Assembly: GCF_023856365.1 (NCBI RefSeq)
Contig: NC_064542.1
Span: forward strand, 15,538,863-15,602,862
Direction: 5' to 3'
DNA length: 64,000 bases
DNA from: Brienomyrus brachyistius
Lineage: Eukaryota > Chordata > Actinopteri > Osteoglossiformes > Mormyridae
This document shows positions 47,576-57,914 of the stretch, one piece after another. The first letter of the stretch is position 1. Each line of letters opens with the position of its first letter. The translations under genes and the position numbers were made by a program. Under the pieces are notes generated by a model that saw nothing but the letters and a program-made list of their open reading frames with translations, was not told the DNA's origin and did no database searches.

Positions 47576-48864
47576 TCCTCCCGTCTCCCGCACCCAGGCA
47601 GTATGCCTCCGCAGATCCCCAGCCACAAGGCTGTGCCTGGTTCTGCCTCCATGAAACACTTCCTATCATCTTTCCAGCCGCACGTGTTAACAAGCACGGA
47701 GACCATGGGGTGGGGGCCGGGGGTGGTGTGGAGCACCAGCCTCGGTCGTCTGCCATGCAGAAATCTGTTTGTTGCTCAACATTACCCATTAACCAAGACC
47801 TCTGGCCGACCTGTGGAGGAAATCCAGCTGGAAGGGAAGCAGAGAGAGTAACCAGAGCGCCAGACCTGCAGGAGTGTTTGCTGTACCAGCCCAGCGCCTG
47901 CGTCTGATTATAGTAATTAGCCTAGATTTTGGACGCCCACTATGTGTGACTGTCTGCACTAAGCTAATAATAGCAGCTAAACCAAAACATGTGCCTAGAC
48001 ATTCAACCTGAAAACAGTGCTTGCCAACCTTGCCAGCCCTTTAAATGGCTGTTTACTGCTATGATGTGATGCGTAATTCCTTTAAATGGAGGCTAGTGTG
48101 CAGTGTTTGGCTGGGAAGGATGAAGATGGTTTTTTAATTTGGTCATGTGGAGCTGCAAGCGTTCACTACAATTTTATTTATTTCAGCTCTATGTCATTAA
48201 AATAAGCAGGGTCTGACTTGCCCGTAGGTGTGTGTTTTCACTTACTGAATGCCTTGACTCGGTCACAAAAGTTTATTTTGGCTGTTATATAGGTTCCTTC
48301 CTGCACCAAACAGCACAGTAGAAAGTTTCTCAGATGTGTTTAGAGGATCGCAGCGCTGGAGAATGATTCATGTCCTATAGCAGTGTGACCCTGATGGACT
48401 TGTGAGACCATCAGCACTGAGGGAGATGTTCTTTGCGAAGCCCCTTTCCTGGCTTCAGGAAGGACGCCTAGAATGCAGAGAGCATAAACTGCCACATGAA
48501 CACCTCAGAAGGTTACAATTACAATTAGTGCTGCCGTAGGTGGATGGGCTGAACAAGCCCTCATAAACCTGGAACCGTTGGCACACTGTCCCCGGACGGC
48601 GGGCTGTGGAGTGCCGCCACTCGCAGAGTCTATGAATCTGATTAGCAGCGCTACCTTAAAATTCCTGCTGAAAAAACACGCTGAGCTCAGACTAATGCTC
48701 CCCAGCACCAGCTGCTCTAAAAATAGGGCCCCCTTAATGTGCTGTCACCACGGTGATGGCCTGTGTGTCTGACAGCCCTGTACCGGAGAGCTGTGTCTGA
48801 CTGCAGTTGAGAGACCTCGCTTTTGCCTGGGAGCTAAAAAAGCTGGTAGGACACATAGCAGAGT
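47576..48864. other. intron 6: unique sequence with a possible muscle-type regulatory module
   Basis: No exon. At 48709-48726 an E-box CAGCTG lies two bases from CTAAAAATAG, a perfect MEF2 consensus, and AT-rich homeodomain-like words (TTACAATTACAATTAG) lie at 48514-48529. Confidence 0.4.
48709..48726. promoter_or_regulatory. E-box plus MEF2 site pair (candidate)
   Basis: CAGCTG at 48709-48714 and CTAAAAATAG at 48717-48726. Both match well-known consensus sequences for myogenic bHLH factors and MEF2. Function is inferred only. Confidence 0.35.
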
Positions 48865-50992
48865 ATGGGCTGACGGTGCCAAGACCGTGGGCAATGCCAG
48901 CTGTAGCAGAGTATGGGCTGACGGTGCCGAGACCGTGGGCGATGCCAGCCGTAGCAGAGTATGGGCTGACGGTGCCAAGAGACCGTGGGCGATGCCAGCC
49001 GTAGTAGAGTATGGGCTGACGGTGCCAAGAGACCGTGGGCGATGCCAGCCGTAGCAGAGTATGGGCTGACGGTGCCAAGAGACCGTGGGCGATGCCAGCC
49101 GTAGCAGAGTATGGGCTGACGGTGCCAAGAGACCGTGGGCGATGCCAGCCGTAGCAGAGTATGGGCTGACGGTGCCGAGACCGTGGGCAATGCCAGCCGT
49201 AGCAGAGTATGGGCTGACGGTGCCGAGACCGTGGGCGATGCCAACCGTAGTAGAGTATGGGCTGACGGTGCCAAGAGACCGTGGGCAATGCCAGCCGTAG
49301 CAGAGTATGGACTGACGGTGCCGAGACCGTGGGCAATGCCAGCCGTAGCAGAGTATGGACTGACGGTGCCAAGAGACCGTGGGCAATGCCAGCCGTAGCA
49401 GAGTATGGACTGACGGTGCCAAGAGACCGTGGGCAATGCCAGCCGTAGCAGAGTATGGGCTGACGGTGCCAAGAGACCGTGGGCAATGCCAGCCGTAGCA
49501 GAGTATGGGCTGACGGTGCCGAGACCGTGGGCGATGCCAGCCGTAGTAGAGTATGGGCTGACGGTGCCGAGACCGTGGGCGATGCCAGCCGTAGCAGAGT
49601 ATGGACTGACGGTGCCGAGACCGTGGGCGATGCCAGCCGTAGTAGAGTATGGGCTGACGGTGCCAAGAGACCGTGGGCGATGCCAGCCGTAGCAGAGTAT
49701 GGACTGACGGTGCCAAGAGACCGTGGGCAAATCCAGCTGTAGCAGAGTATGGCCTGACGGTGCCGAGACCGTGGGCGATGCCAGCCGTAGCAGAGTATGG
49801 GCTGACGGTGCCGAGACCGTGGGCAATGCCAGCCGTAGCAGAGTATGGGCTGACGGTGCCAAGAGACCGTGGGCGATGCCAGCCGTAGCAGAGTATGGGC
49901 TGACGGTGCCGAGACCGTGGGCGATGCCAGCCGTAGTAGAGTATGGGCTGACGGTGCCAAGAGACCGTGGGCAATGCCAGCCGTAGCAGAGTATGGACTG
50001 ACGGTGCCGAGACCGTGGGCAATGCCAGCCGTAGCAGAGTATGGACTGACGGTGCCAAGAGACCGTGGGCAATGCCAGCCGTAGCAGAGTATGGACTGAC
50101 GGTGCCGAGACCGTGGGCGATGCCAGCCGTAGCAGAGTATGGGCTGACGGTGCCGAGACCGTGGGCGATGCCAGCCGTAGTAGAGTATGGGCTGACGGTG
50201 CCAAGAGGCCGTGGGCGATGCCAGCCGTAGCAGAGTATGGGCTGACGGTGCCGAGACCGTGGGCGATGCCAGCCGTAGCAGAGTATGGGCTGACGGTGCC
50301 AAGAGACCGTGGGCGATGCCAGCCGTAGTAGAGTATGGGCTGACTGTGCCGAGACCGTGGGCGATGCCAGCCGTAGCAGAGTATGGACTGACGGTGCCGA
50401 GACCGTGGGCGATGCCAGCCGTAGCAGAGTATGGGCTGACGGTGCCGAGACCGTGGGCGATGCCAGCCGTAGTAGAGTATGGGCTGACGGTGCCAAGAGA
50501 CCGTGGGCAATGCCAGCCGTAGCAGAGTATGGACTGACGGTGCCGAGACCGTGGGCAATGCCAGCCGTAGCAGAGTATGGACTGACGGTGCCAAGAGACC
50601 GTGGGCAATGCCAGCCGTAGCAGAGTATGGGCTGACGGTGCCGAGACCGTGGGCGATGCCAGCCGTAGTAGAGTATGGGCTGACGGTGCCAAGAGACCGT
50701 GGGCGATGCCAGCCGTAGCAGAGTATGGACTGACGGTGCCAAGAGACCGTGGGCAAATCCAGCTGTAGCAGAGTATGGCCTGACGGTGCCGAGACCGTGG
50801 GCGATGCCAGCTGTAGCAGAGTATGGACTGACGGTGCCAAGAGACCGTGGGCAATGCCAGCCGTAGCAGAGTATGGACTGACGGTGCCGAGACCGTGGGC
50901 AATGCCAGCCGTAGCAGAGTATGGACTGACGGTGCCAAGAGACCATGGGCAATGCCAGCCGTAGCAGAGTATGGACTGACAGTGCCGAGGTC
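48865..50992. repeat. 48/50-bp minisatellite, about 43 copies, with roughly 1-kb internal duplication
   Basis: The core GTAGCAGAGTATGGGCTGAC is followed by GGTGCCGAGACCGTGGGC (48-bp type) or GGTGCCAAGAGACCGTGGGC (50-bp type) and then GATGCCAGCC. A rare variant, GGGCAAATCCAGCTGTAGC, occurs at 49725 and 50751, marking a segmental duplication about 1026 bp apart. The minus strand stays open for up to 775 codons; this is not a gene. Confidence 0.98.
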
Positions 50993-52085
50993 AGGGGGTC
51001 GGTTTGGGTTCTCCTGATTGACTCCTTAGTGTTTCGCCTCAGAAAGGACACCTGCGTCGTTCGGCTTTGCACTTCTGTTGGGCTGATGTCATCCTCACCT
51101 GCTCACCACTGCTCCCTAAACAGAAATCTCGATCCCTAACGTAGGGCTTTCATAGCCAGTTCTGCTGGAGCTGCTGATATCATCCTTATTGTATATCAAA
51201 GGTTCATCTCACATTGAAAAGGAAAAATCCATGATCCCCAATTTCCATATGTATTCATACCCCCTTCACCAGGTAAATGTGACGCTCCCCCATCTATTTT
51301 ACCAGTGCATGGACATCAAATGTTTGGGCCCCCCTATTCTAAGGAGCCAGCTATGAAATCCCTGTGTTACGTGACTCTTATCATTCTATCCTGCCAATAA
51401 ATGCCTTTCACCATAATACTTGTAGACAGCTGGAGAACCTTATCAGGCTGAGTTGATTGCCCCCTATGATTCGCTCCATTTCAGGTGTCCATCTCTCCCT
51501 TCTGTTTTAAAGCCCTGGATTTGTGGCACCGTGCTTTGACTGTGAATCTCCTACCACGGGTACAGATGGTTTTCAGTGGTGATACCCAGTGTTTTCACAC
51601 CGCCACGAGTGTTTTGTCGATGGGTCGTGGCAGGAGCTCCTCAGCACAGCTTGTCTCTCGTTCTCCTCCCGCTGCTTCCTAATGGATTTTTTCATGCATG
51701 AATTTTCTGATGGGAATGTGTTTCCTGCTCATAACAACCCAGTAACTTCACACACTTGGTAATTTCTGAGATTCTGGTCCTGAGCTTCACATCCATGCTG
51801 TCTGGAATCGTTTCCTCACTGACCCCAAGTGCTTAATTGCAATAGGAATGCAGCTAAGCACTATCACGTTGGAGATACTTTATGATGAACAAACCCTCTG
51901 CTGTGGTAAATATGCATCAAACAGTCCTGCTGCTTATTTGATGGCATTTTGAGATGCAACTAAGATCAAAGTGTTCATTCCTGCCACAGTTAGCATCTGT
52001 TCATCAGTGTCAGGTGAATATTCAGAATGTGTTTCCTGATGTTGATCATTAGCTCAAACCCAATGACATACCTACTGTTGTTTTC
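50993..52085. other. intron 6, last part: unique sequence
   Basis: Nothing recognised. Confidence 0.5.
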
Positions 52086-52087
52086 AA

Positions 52088-52152
52088 ACTCTCTCTCTCT
52101 CTCTCTCTCTCTCACTCATTCCTGTTCCCATTGTTCCTGTCTGTACTCTCAG
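52088..52152. repeat. (CT)n run and acceptor region of exon 7
   Basis: A pure CT run at 52088-52112 is followed by a pyrimidine-rich stretch ending GTACTCTCAG. Confidence 0.95.
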
Positions 52153-52240
52153 GCTGGAGGGAAGCGCTACCATCCCACGTGTGCACGTTGTGCGCGGTGT
52201 CACATGATGTTCACAGAAGGGGAGGAAATGTACCTCACGG
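52153..52240 (+). CDS. ablim3: ablim3 exon 7: core of LIM4
   Basis: Encodes residues 225-254: AGGKRYHPTCARCARC then HMMFTEGEEMYLTG. It supplies LIM4 ligands H231, C234, C237 and C240. Acceptor TCTCAG, donor G|GTGAGT, ends in phase 1. A 1.9-kb minisatellite begins about 40 bp after the donor. Confidence 0.97.
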
Positions 52241-52280
52241 GTGAGTACCTCACTTCTCTGCCTGCGGCTGTAATGCGCAG

Positions 52281-54125
52281 TCGAGCTTCACTCCCCCACG
52301 TCACCCGAGTTTCACCCCCCCACGTCACCCGAGCTTCACTCCCCCACGTCACCCGAGTTTCACCCCCCCATGTCACCCGAGCTTCACTCCCCCACGTCAC
52401 CCGAGCTTCACTCCCCCACGTCACCCGAGTTTCACCCCCCCATGTCACCCGAGCTTCACCCCCCCATGTCACCCGAGCTTCACCCCCCCACGTCACCCGA
52501 GTTTCACCCCCCCACGTCACCCGAGCTTCACCCCCCCACGTCACCCGAGCTTCACCCCCCAACATCACCCGAGCTTCACTCCCCCACGTCACCCGAGTTT
52601 CACCCCCCCACGTCACCCGAGCTTCACTCCCCCACGTCACCCGAGTTTCACCCCCCCACGTCACCCGAGCTTCACCCCCCAACATCACCCGAGCTTCACT
52701 CCCCCACGTCACCCGAGTTTCACCCCCCCACGTCACCCGAGCTTCACTCCCCCACGTCACCCGAGCTTCACTCCCCCACGTCACCCGAGCTTCACTCCCC
52801 CACGTCACCCGAGCTTCACTCCCCCACGTCACCCGAGTTTCACCCCCCCATGTCACCCGAGCTTCACTCCCCCACGTCACCCGAGCTTCACTCCCCCACG
52901 TCACCCGAGTTTCACCCCCCCACGTCACCCGAGTTTCACCCCCCCATGTCACCCGAGCTTCACTCCCCCACGTCACCCGAGCTTCACTCCCCCACGTCAC
53001 CCGAGTTTCACCCCCCCATGTCACCCGAGTTTCACCCCCCAACATCACCCGAGCTTCACTCCCCCACGTCACCCGAGTTTCACCCCCCCATGTCACCCGA
53101 GCTTCACCCCCCCATGTCACCCGAGCTTCACCCCCCCACGTCACCCGAGTTTCACCCCCCCACGTCACCCGAGCTTCACCCCCCCACGTCACCCGAGCTT
53201 CACCCCCCAACATCACCCGAGCTTCACCCCCCAACATCACCCGAGCTTCACTCCCCCACGTCACCCGAGTTTCACCCCCCCACGTCACCCGAGCTTCACC
53301 CCCCAACATCACCCGAGCTTCACTCCCCCACGTCACCCGAGTTTCACCCCCCCACGTCACCCGAGCTTCACCCCCCCATGTCACCCGAGCTTCACTCCCC
53401 CACGTCACCCGAGCTTCACCCCCCCACGTCACCCGAGCTTCACCCCCCCATGTCACCCGAGCTTCACTCCCCCACGTCACCCGAGCTTCACTCCCCCACG
53501 TCACCCGAGTTTCACCCCCCCATGTCACCCGAGCTTCACTCCCCCACGTCACCCGAGCTTCACTCCCCCACGTCACCCGAGCTTCACCCCCCAACATCAC
53601 CCGAGCTTCACTCCCCCACGTCACCCGAGTTTCACCCCCCCATGTCACCCGAGCTTCACTCCCCCACGTCACCCGAGTTTCACTCCCCCACGTCACCCGA
53701 GTTTCACCCCCCCACATCACCCGAGCTTCACTCCCCCATGTCACCCGAGTTTCACCCCCCCATGTCACCCGAGCTTCACTCCCCCACGTCACCCGAGTTT
53801 CACTCCCCCACGTCACCCGAGTTTCACTCCCCCACGTCACCCGAGTTTCACCCCCCCACATCACCCGAGCTTCACTCCCCCATGTCACCCGAGCTTCACC
53901 CCCCCATGTCACCCGAGCTTCACTCCCCCACGTCACCCGAGCTTCACCCCCCCACATCACCCGAGCTTCACCCCCCCATGTCACCCGAGCTTCACTCCCC
54001 CACGTCACCCGAGCTTCACCCCCCCACATCACCCGAGCTTCACCCCCCCATGTCACCCGAGCTTCACTCCCCCACGTCACCCGAGCTTCACCCCCCCACG
54101 TCACCCGAGCATCTTCCCCCCATGT
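52281..54125. repeat. 24-bp minisatellite, about 77 copies
   Basis: The unit is CGAGCTTCACTCCCCCACGT plus CACC. Recurrent changes are GCTT/GTTT, ACTCCC/ACCCCC and CACGTC/CATGTC/ACATC. 24 is a multiple of three, so both strands remain open for 580-734 codons with no real gene. Exon 7 coding sequence runs into one of these false ORFs upstream of its donor. Confidence 0.98.
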
Positions 54126-54345
54126 CATAAGAGCTACGCCCCTCACACGTCACCGGATCTTCTCACCCCCACGTCACCCGATCTTCGCCTCTTCCGCGTT
54201 GAACAAGCTTTGCTCCTTCCACGTCCACTGAGCTTCACGCCTCTCATGTCACCCAGGTTTCGCCCCCCCCCCACATCACCCGAACTTTGCCCCTCCCACA
54301 TCACCCAAGCTTCACCCCACATGTCACCTGAGCTTCACCCCTCCT
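54126..54345. repeat. decayed edge of the 24-bp array
   Basis: CACGTCACC and TCACCC..GCTTC words persist with irregular spacing. Confidence 0.8.
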
Positions 54346-55052
54346 ATGTCTGCTGCCCGTATGTGGAAATCACAGGGTTCGGCCTTCTGCCAGCCTACAG
54401 GCCCACACTCTCAAACCATGGGCCAGTGAACAGGTCTTTCTTTAAACCCTCTTCACTATCTGTACTCTGTGAGATTACTAAAATGACCCAATTACTATAA
54501 TAATTTGCATCTTACAACCCTGGTGGACTTAAGACCTGCCTGAGTGTCTGGCCACCTGGGCCTGACTGAGAATTCCTGTAGCAGGTCCAGGAACTCTGGG
54601 GGGTGGGGGGCTGAGTAGACAGGCATAGCCCCCCCACTGAGAGGCATCGTCAGCAATGCTTTAATGCCCCTGGGGGTGTGGTTAGGGTGCTCAGTCTGCC
54701 CAAGACTGCAGCTTTTCTTTAGCTTTCTGGAGACTCTGTGGGTTTGGGGGATTTCAGTTGAATTGGATGAAGGATCGGTGTTTGTACTGAAGGTTTCTGT
54801 GAGCTTCCTGGAGCGAGATCATGGTCCTTAGGGTGACTTTGCCACATGGAAGCACTTTCTTGACTAATTGTCTCCCAGAAGCTGTACAGATGTTTCCCTC
54901 CAGCTCATTGCCCATCACTCTGAGGACTGTCAGAGCGCTCCCTCTTATTCATGTCTGCCCTGCTCGTCCAGTGTCTCACAGACCTCCATTGTCTCTCCTC
55001 TGAGGTGATTCACTGATCCCTGATCCTCTCTCCCACTCCTTCTTTCCGGAAG
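54346..55052. other. intron 7, last part: unique sequence
   Basis: A G-rich run lies at 54597-54610. Nothing else is recognised. Confidence 0.5.
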
Positions 55053-55111
55053 GTTCTGAGGTGTGGCATCCACCATGTAAACAAGCTGCACGGGCAGAGA
55101 AAAAGTTGAAG
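55053..55111 (+). CDS. ablim3: ablim3 exon 8: end of LIM4
   Basis: Encodes residues 254-273: SEVWHPPCKQAARAEKKLK. H259 and C262 complete LIM4. Acceptor TTTCCGGAAG, donor AAG|GTAAGG, ends in phase 0. The sequence is nearly identical to ABLIM3. Confidence 0.95.
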
Positions 55112-55267
55112 GTAAGGACGATGTTGAGTTACGATGGGGGGAGGAGGCGGCTTTACCTGCTGCTGTGGGGCCTCCTTGTGGGAGAAGCTCTGATGAAGTT
55201 GCCAGCTGACCCCCACCCTGCTGGCAGCCTTGGGCAGCACATTTATGTGTTTGGTTTTTTTTTCCAG

Positions 55268-55339
55268 CTGAGACGCACATCAGAGACCTCAATCTCCCCC
55301 CCTGGCTCCAGCATCGGCTCCCCCAGCAGAGTCATTTGC
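55268..55339 (+). CDS. ablim3: ablim3 exon 9: Ser-rich linker
   Basis: Encodes residues 274-297, RRTSETSISPPGSSIGSPSR then VIC. The preceding intron is only 156 bp. Acceptor TTTTTTTCCAG, donor TGC|GTGAGT, phase 0 on both sides. RTSETS and SPPGSS are likely phosphosites by composition only. Confidence 0.96.
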
Positions 55340-55962
55340 GTGAGTAGCATGGGCACGCCACCCCCGGTCGGCTGCAGGACGTGCGGACGGCAGTCCCTCT
55401 GTTCACCACTGTCTCACAAGGGGAAGATACTCTTCTGTGTCTGATCGTACCCCCGTCTTCCCTCCACGGCCCCTTTGAGTGGTGACAAACCCTGCCACGG
55501 AATTCAGCGTGCCAGCGATCGCGGCGTTTCTGCAGAAGTGCAGCAACGCTGGTCAAAGCCCCCCCCCAGGCCAGCCCCAGTCTGTTACACGCCACATGGA
55601 GTGTCACACGTTAGTCTGCATGGAGTGGGAGTGCGATTTAGTTTCCTGCTGTCCGGCATTGTGTTGTTGTGTGCCCCTCCTGGCCAAATGTGTCTGGAAG
55701 CGACTTGGAGAGTTTGGTAGCCCAGCACTGGGGCTTGTTAGAAGAGCTTGACTTGAACATGCTGCCGAGTGAGTCCGTCCCACCCAGAGGAGGGGATACT
55801 CACATCCTTAAGTCTGGCCCCGCCTCCTTGAGCTGGCCAATCGCTCGGCCACTTCCAACACGCAGGCCCGGGGTGCCGTCCTGTCATTGCGAGTTTTCTT
55901 TCATGCCTGCTCTTGTATGTCTGTCTGTCTGTCTTTGTTCTGCTCCTGTGTCCTCTCTCCAG
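55340..55962. other. intron 9 (623 bp)
   Basis: Unique sequence with a short CTGT repeat at 55919-55933. Nothing else is seen. Confidence 0.7.
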
Positions 55963-56118
55963 GCCAGAGTGGAAAATGAGATCCTTAATTACAAAGATCT
56001 TGCCGCCCTGCCTAAGGTTAAAGCTATTTATGATGTTCAGCAGCCTGATCTCGTTTCCTATGAGCCCTGTCACAGATTCTCCTCCAATGACAGGCTAGAG
56101 CACTACAGCTATGGGGAG
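55963..56118 (+). CDS. ablim3: ablim3 exon 10: linker with LNYKDLAALPK
   Basis: Encodes residues 298-349. ENEILNYKDLAALPKVKAIY and QQPDLVSYEPC are family hallmarks of the abLIM central region. Acceptor TCTCTCCAG. Donor GAG|GTACTG is weaker than the others. Phase 0 on both sides. The second half (HRFSSNDRLEHYSYGE) is more diverged, as in other species. Confidence 0.96.
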
Positions 56119-56689
56119 GTACTGACATGCTGGCACTATTCTCACCATCCGTGTGCATGTGACCCCCCCTCCCTCACCACATGTCTCTGTGCCCCGCCCC
56201 CCAAACCTGTCCCATTAGCTTGTGGTTCTGCTGCAGTCCTGCCTTAACCGATCGTGTCTGATGTTCGCACGGACACCTGTGAGCTGAACAGCACCTTCAC
56301 TGTGATTTGTATGACACCACTGGCATCAGTGTGTACAGTACGCTCACACCACATTCAGTGGGAGACGCCTCAGACTGTGGACCCAGAATTATATAACAAG
56401 AAGACAATTTTAGCATTTTTTAAAGAGCAAGTGCCGACCTTTCAAATCAATGCAGAAATATCTGATATTCTGAGACAGTTTACTGAGAGGATCAACAGAG
56501 TATCAAAGTGAAATAAAGTCTTTATTGACTGGCCTGAGATCATTGATATAAAATGTAAGATTCCCCAGGTGAGACAAGGATTTCTGTGCTGTGTGGCACT
56601 AGAATCTGGCCCTGACATTTGGCTGTATTCTTCCTGAGAGCTGTATACACACTGTCCGCTGTGTAAACTGTGGCCCTTGTGGGTCAACC
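56119..56689. other. intron 10, first part
   Basis: Unique sequence; nothing recognised. Confidence 0.5.
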
Positions 56690-57110
56690 TCTTGCGGATC
56701 TCATGTTGGCCAGTAGAAGGCAGCAGACCCACTGTAGCCCCTCAGCTCAGCACTGCCCCCTGCAGGCCTCATGCTGACCAGCAGAAGATGGCAGACCCAC
56801 AGTGGCCCCTCAGCTCAGCACTGCCTCCTGCAGGTCTCATATTGGCCAGCAGAAGGCAGCAAACCCACTGTAGCCCCTCATCTCAGCACTGCCCCCTGCA
56901 GGTCTCATGCTGACCAACAGAAGGCAGCAGACCCACTGTAGCCCCTCAGCCCAGCACCGCTCCCTGCAGGCTTCATGCTAACCAGTAGAAGGCAGCAAGC
57001 CCTCTGTAGCCCCTCAGTTCACCACAGCCCCCTGCAGGTCTCATGCTGACCCGCAGAATGCGGCAGACTCACAGTTGCCACTCAGCTCAGCACTGCCCCC
57101 TGTTGGGTGG
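56690..57110. repeat. 68-bp minisatellite, 6 copies, each with a CTCF-like core
   Basis: CTGCCCCCTGCAGG or a close variant lies at 56753, 56821, 56889, 56957, 57025 and 57093, exactly 68 bp apart. Other conserved words are CCAGCAGAAGGCAGCAGACC and CACTGTAGCCCCTCAGCTC. The last copy ends 50 bp upstream of exon 11. Confidence 0.96.
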
Positions 57111-57158
57111 CTTCCTGACTCTCTGTCTCTTTCCTTCACTCCTCCTCCTGCCTCGCAG

Positions 57159-57188
57159 TCCCTGGGGACACTCTCGCCATACTCGCAG
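57159..57188 (+). CDS. ablim3: ablim3 exon 11: 30-nt microexon-sized exon
   Basis: Encodes SLGTLSPYSQ (residues 350-359), identical to mammalian ABLIM3. Acceptor CTGCCTCGCAG, donor CAG|GTAATT, phase 0 on both sides, so it can be skipped without a frameshift. Confidence 0.93.
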
Positions 57189-57332
57189 GTAATTACCGTG
57201 CCTCCTTCCTTTCTGAGGATGAGGCGAGTAGTGTAGGGGGGTGCTCCCGCTCCCCCAGATTTTTGTCAACTTGTTTTTGGTGGTGCACAAGGTGAGCAGT
57301 GTCTGACGGTGCCCCTGTGCCCCCCCCGGCAG

Positions 57333-57462
57333 GACATCTATGACAGCGTGGACCTCAGGCAAAGGCGCTGCTCCAGCCCAGCCTACATCGACTCCCCCAC
57401 CTACAGCCGGCAGGGTACATCTCCCAGCATGCCGCGTTCCGCCCAGCTCTACTGCCATCTCG
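57333..57462 (+). CDS. ablim3: ablim3 exon 12: Tyr/Ser/Pro-rich linker
   Basis: Encodes residues 360-403: DIYDSVDLRQRRCSSPAYID then SPTYSRQGTSPSMPRS and so on. Acceptor CCCCCCGGCAG, donor G|GTGAGT, ends in phase 1. DLRQRR.SSP.YIDSPTYSR is an ABLIM3 signature. Confidence 0.96.
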
Positions 57463-57914
57463 GTGAGTCCCCCCCCACCCTAAAGGGGGACCAGCGAGCC
57501 CCCTGGCATGCCACCAGGGGGCCCTCACCCCAATTAACCCATTTCGGGTTAGATGCCCATGCAGAATGTAACAGAAGTAAATACTCCCAGTCCCCCTGGG
57601 CCCCATTCACGCACCCCTCTCCCTGCAGCCCTCGGGCACGACCCCCATGCCCCCGGCCGTCTACCCCAGGCTATACCGCCTGACCTACAAAGTGGATGGC
57701 TGTCGTAGGTCACATGTGCCCTGGGCTGCCCTGCCCCGTCTGGCATAACACCAGCATGAGGCCGCAGGGAACTGCTGTCTCCCTGTACCCGACACACTCA
57801 TCACGCTTCTGCGCTCATACCACAGTGATCCGACACGGACTCGTTGAGTGTAGAGATGAATGCTGGTGGCAGAGAGAAAGCACGTATCCAAAGGGGGGGG
57901 GGGGTTGTTACTCT
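57463..57914. other. intron 12, first part
   Basis: Unique sequence with a G run at 57893-57904. A splice-like interval at 57629-57704 was considered and rejected because its phase does not fit. Confidence 0.5.

Noticed and set aside
48734..51072. Minus-strand ORFs of 668-775 codons
   Set aside because: They lie wholly in the 48/50-bp minisatellite; three overlapping frames are open at once and the peptides are simple repeats. No start or end domain and no splice logic.
52027..54231. ORFs of 586-734 codons on + and 648 codons on -
   Set aside because: Products of the 24-bp array. Only the AGGKRYHPTCARC... part at 52153-52240 is real, and it ends at a GTGAGT donor.
57629..57704. Possible extra exon with acceptor CCCTGCAG and donor GTAGGT
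   Set aside because: Entering in phase 1 from exon 12, its 76-nt length would shift the frame of exon 13, and the peptide has no match that I recognise in abLIM proteins.
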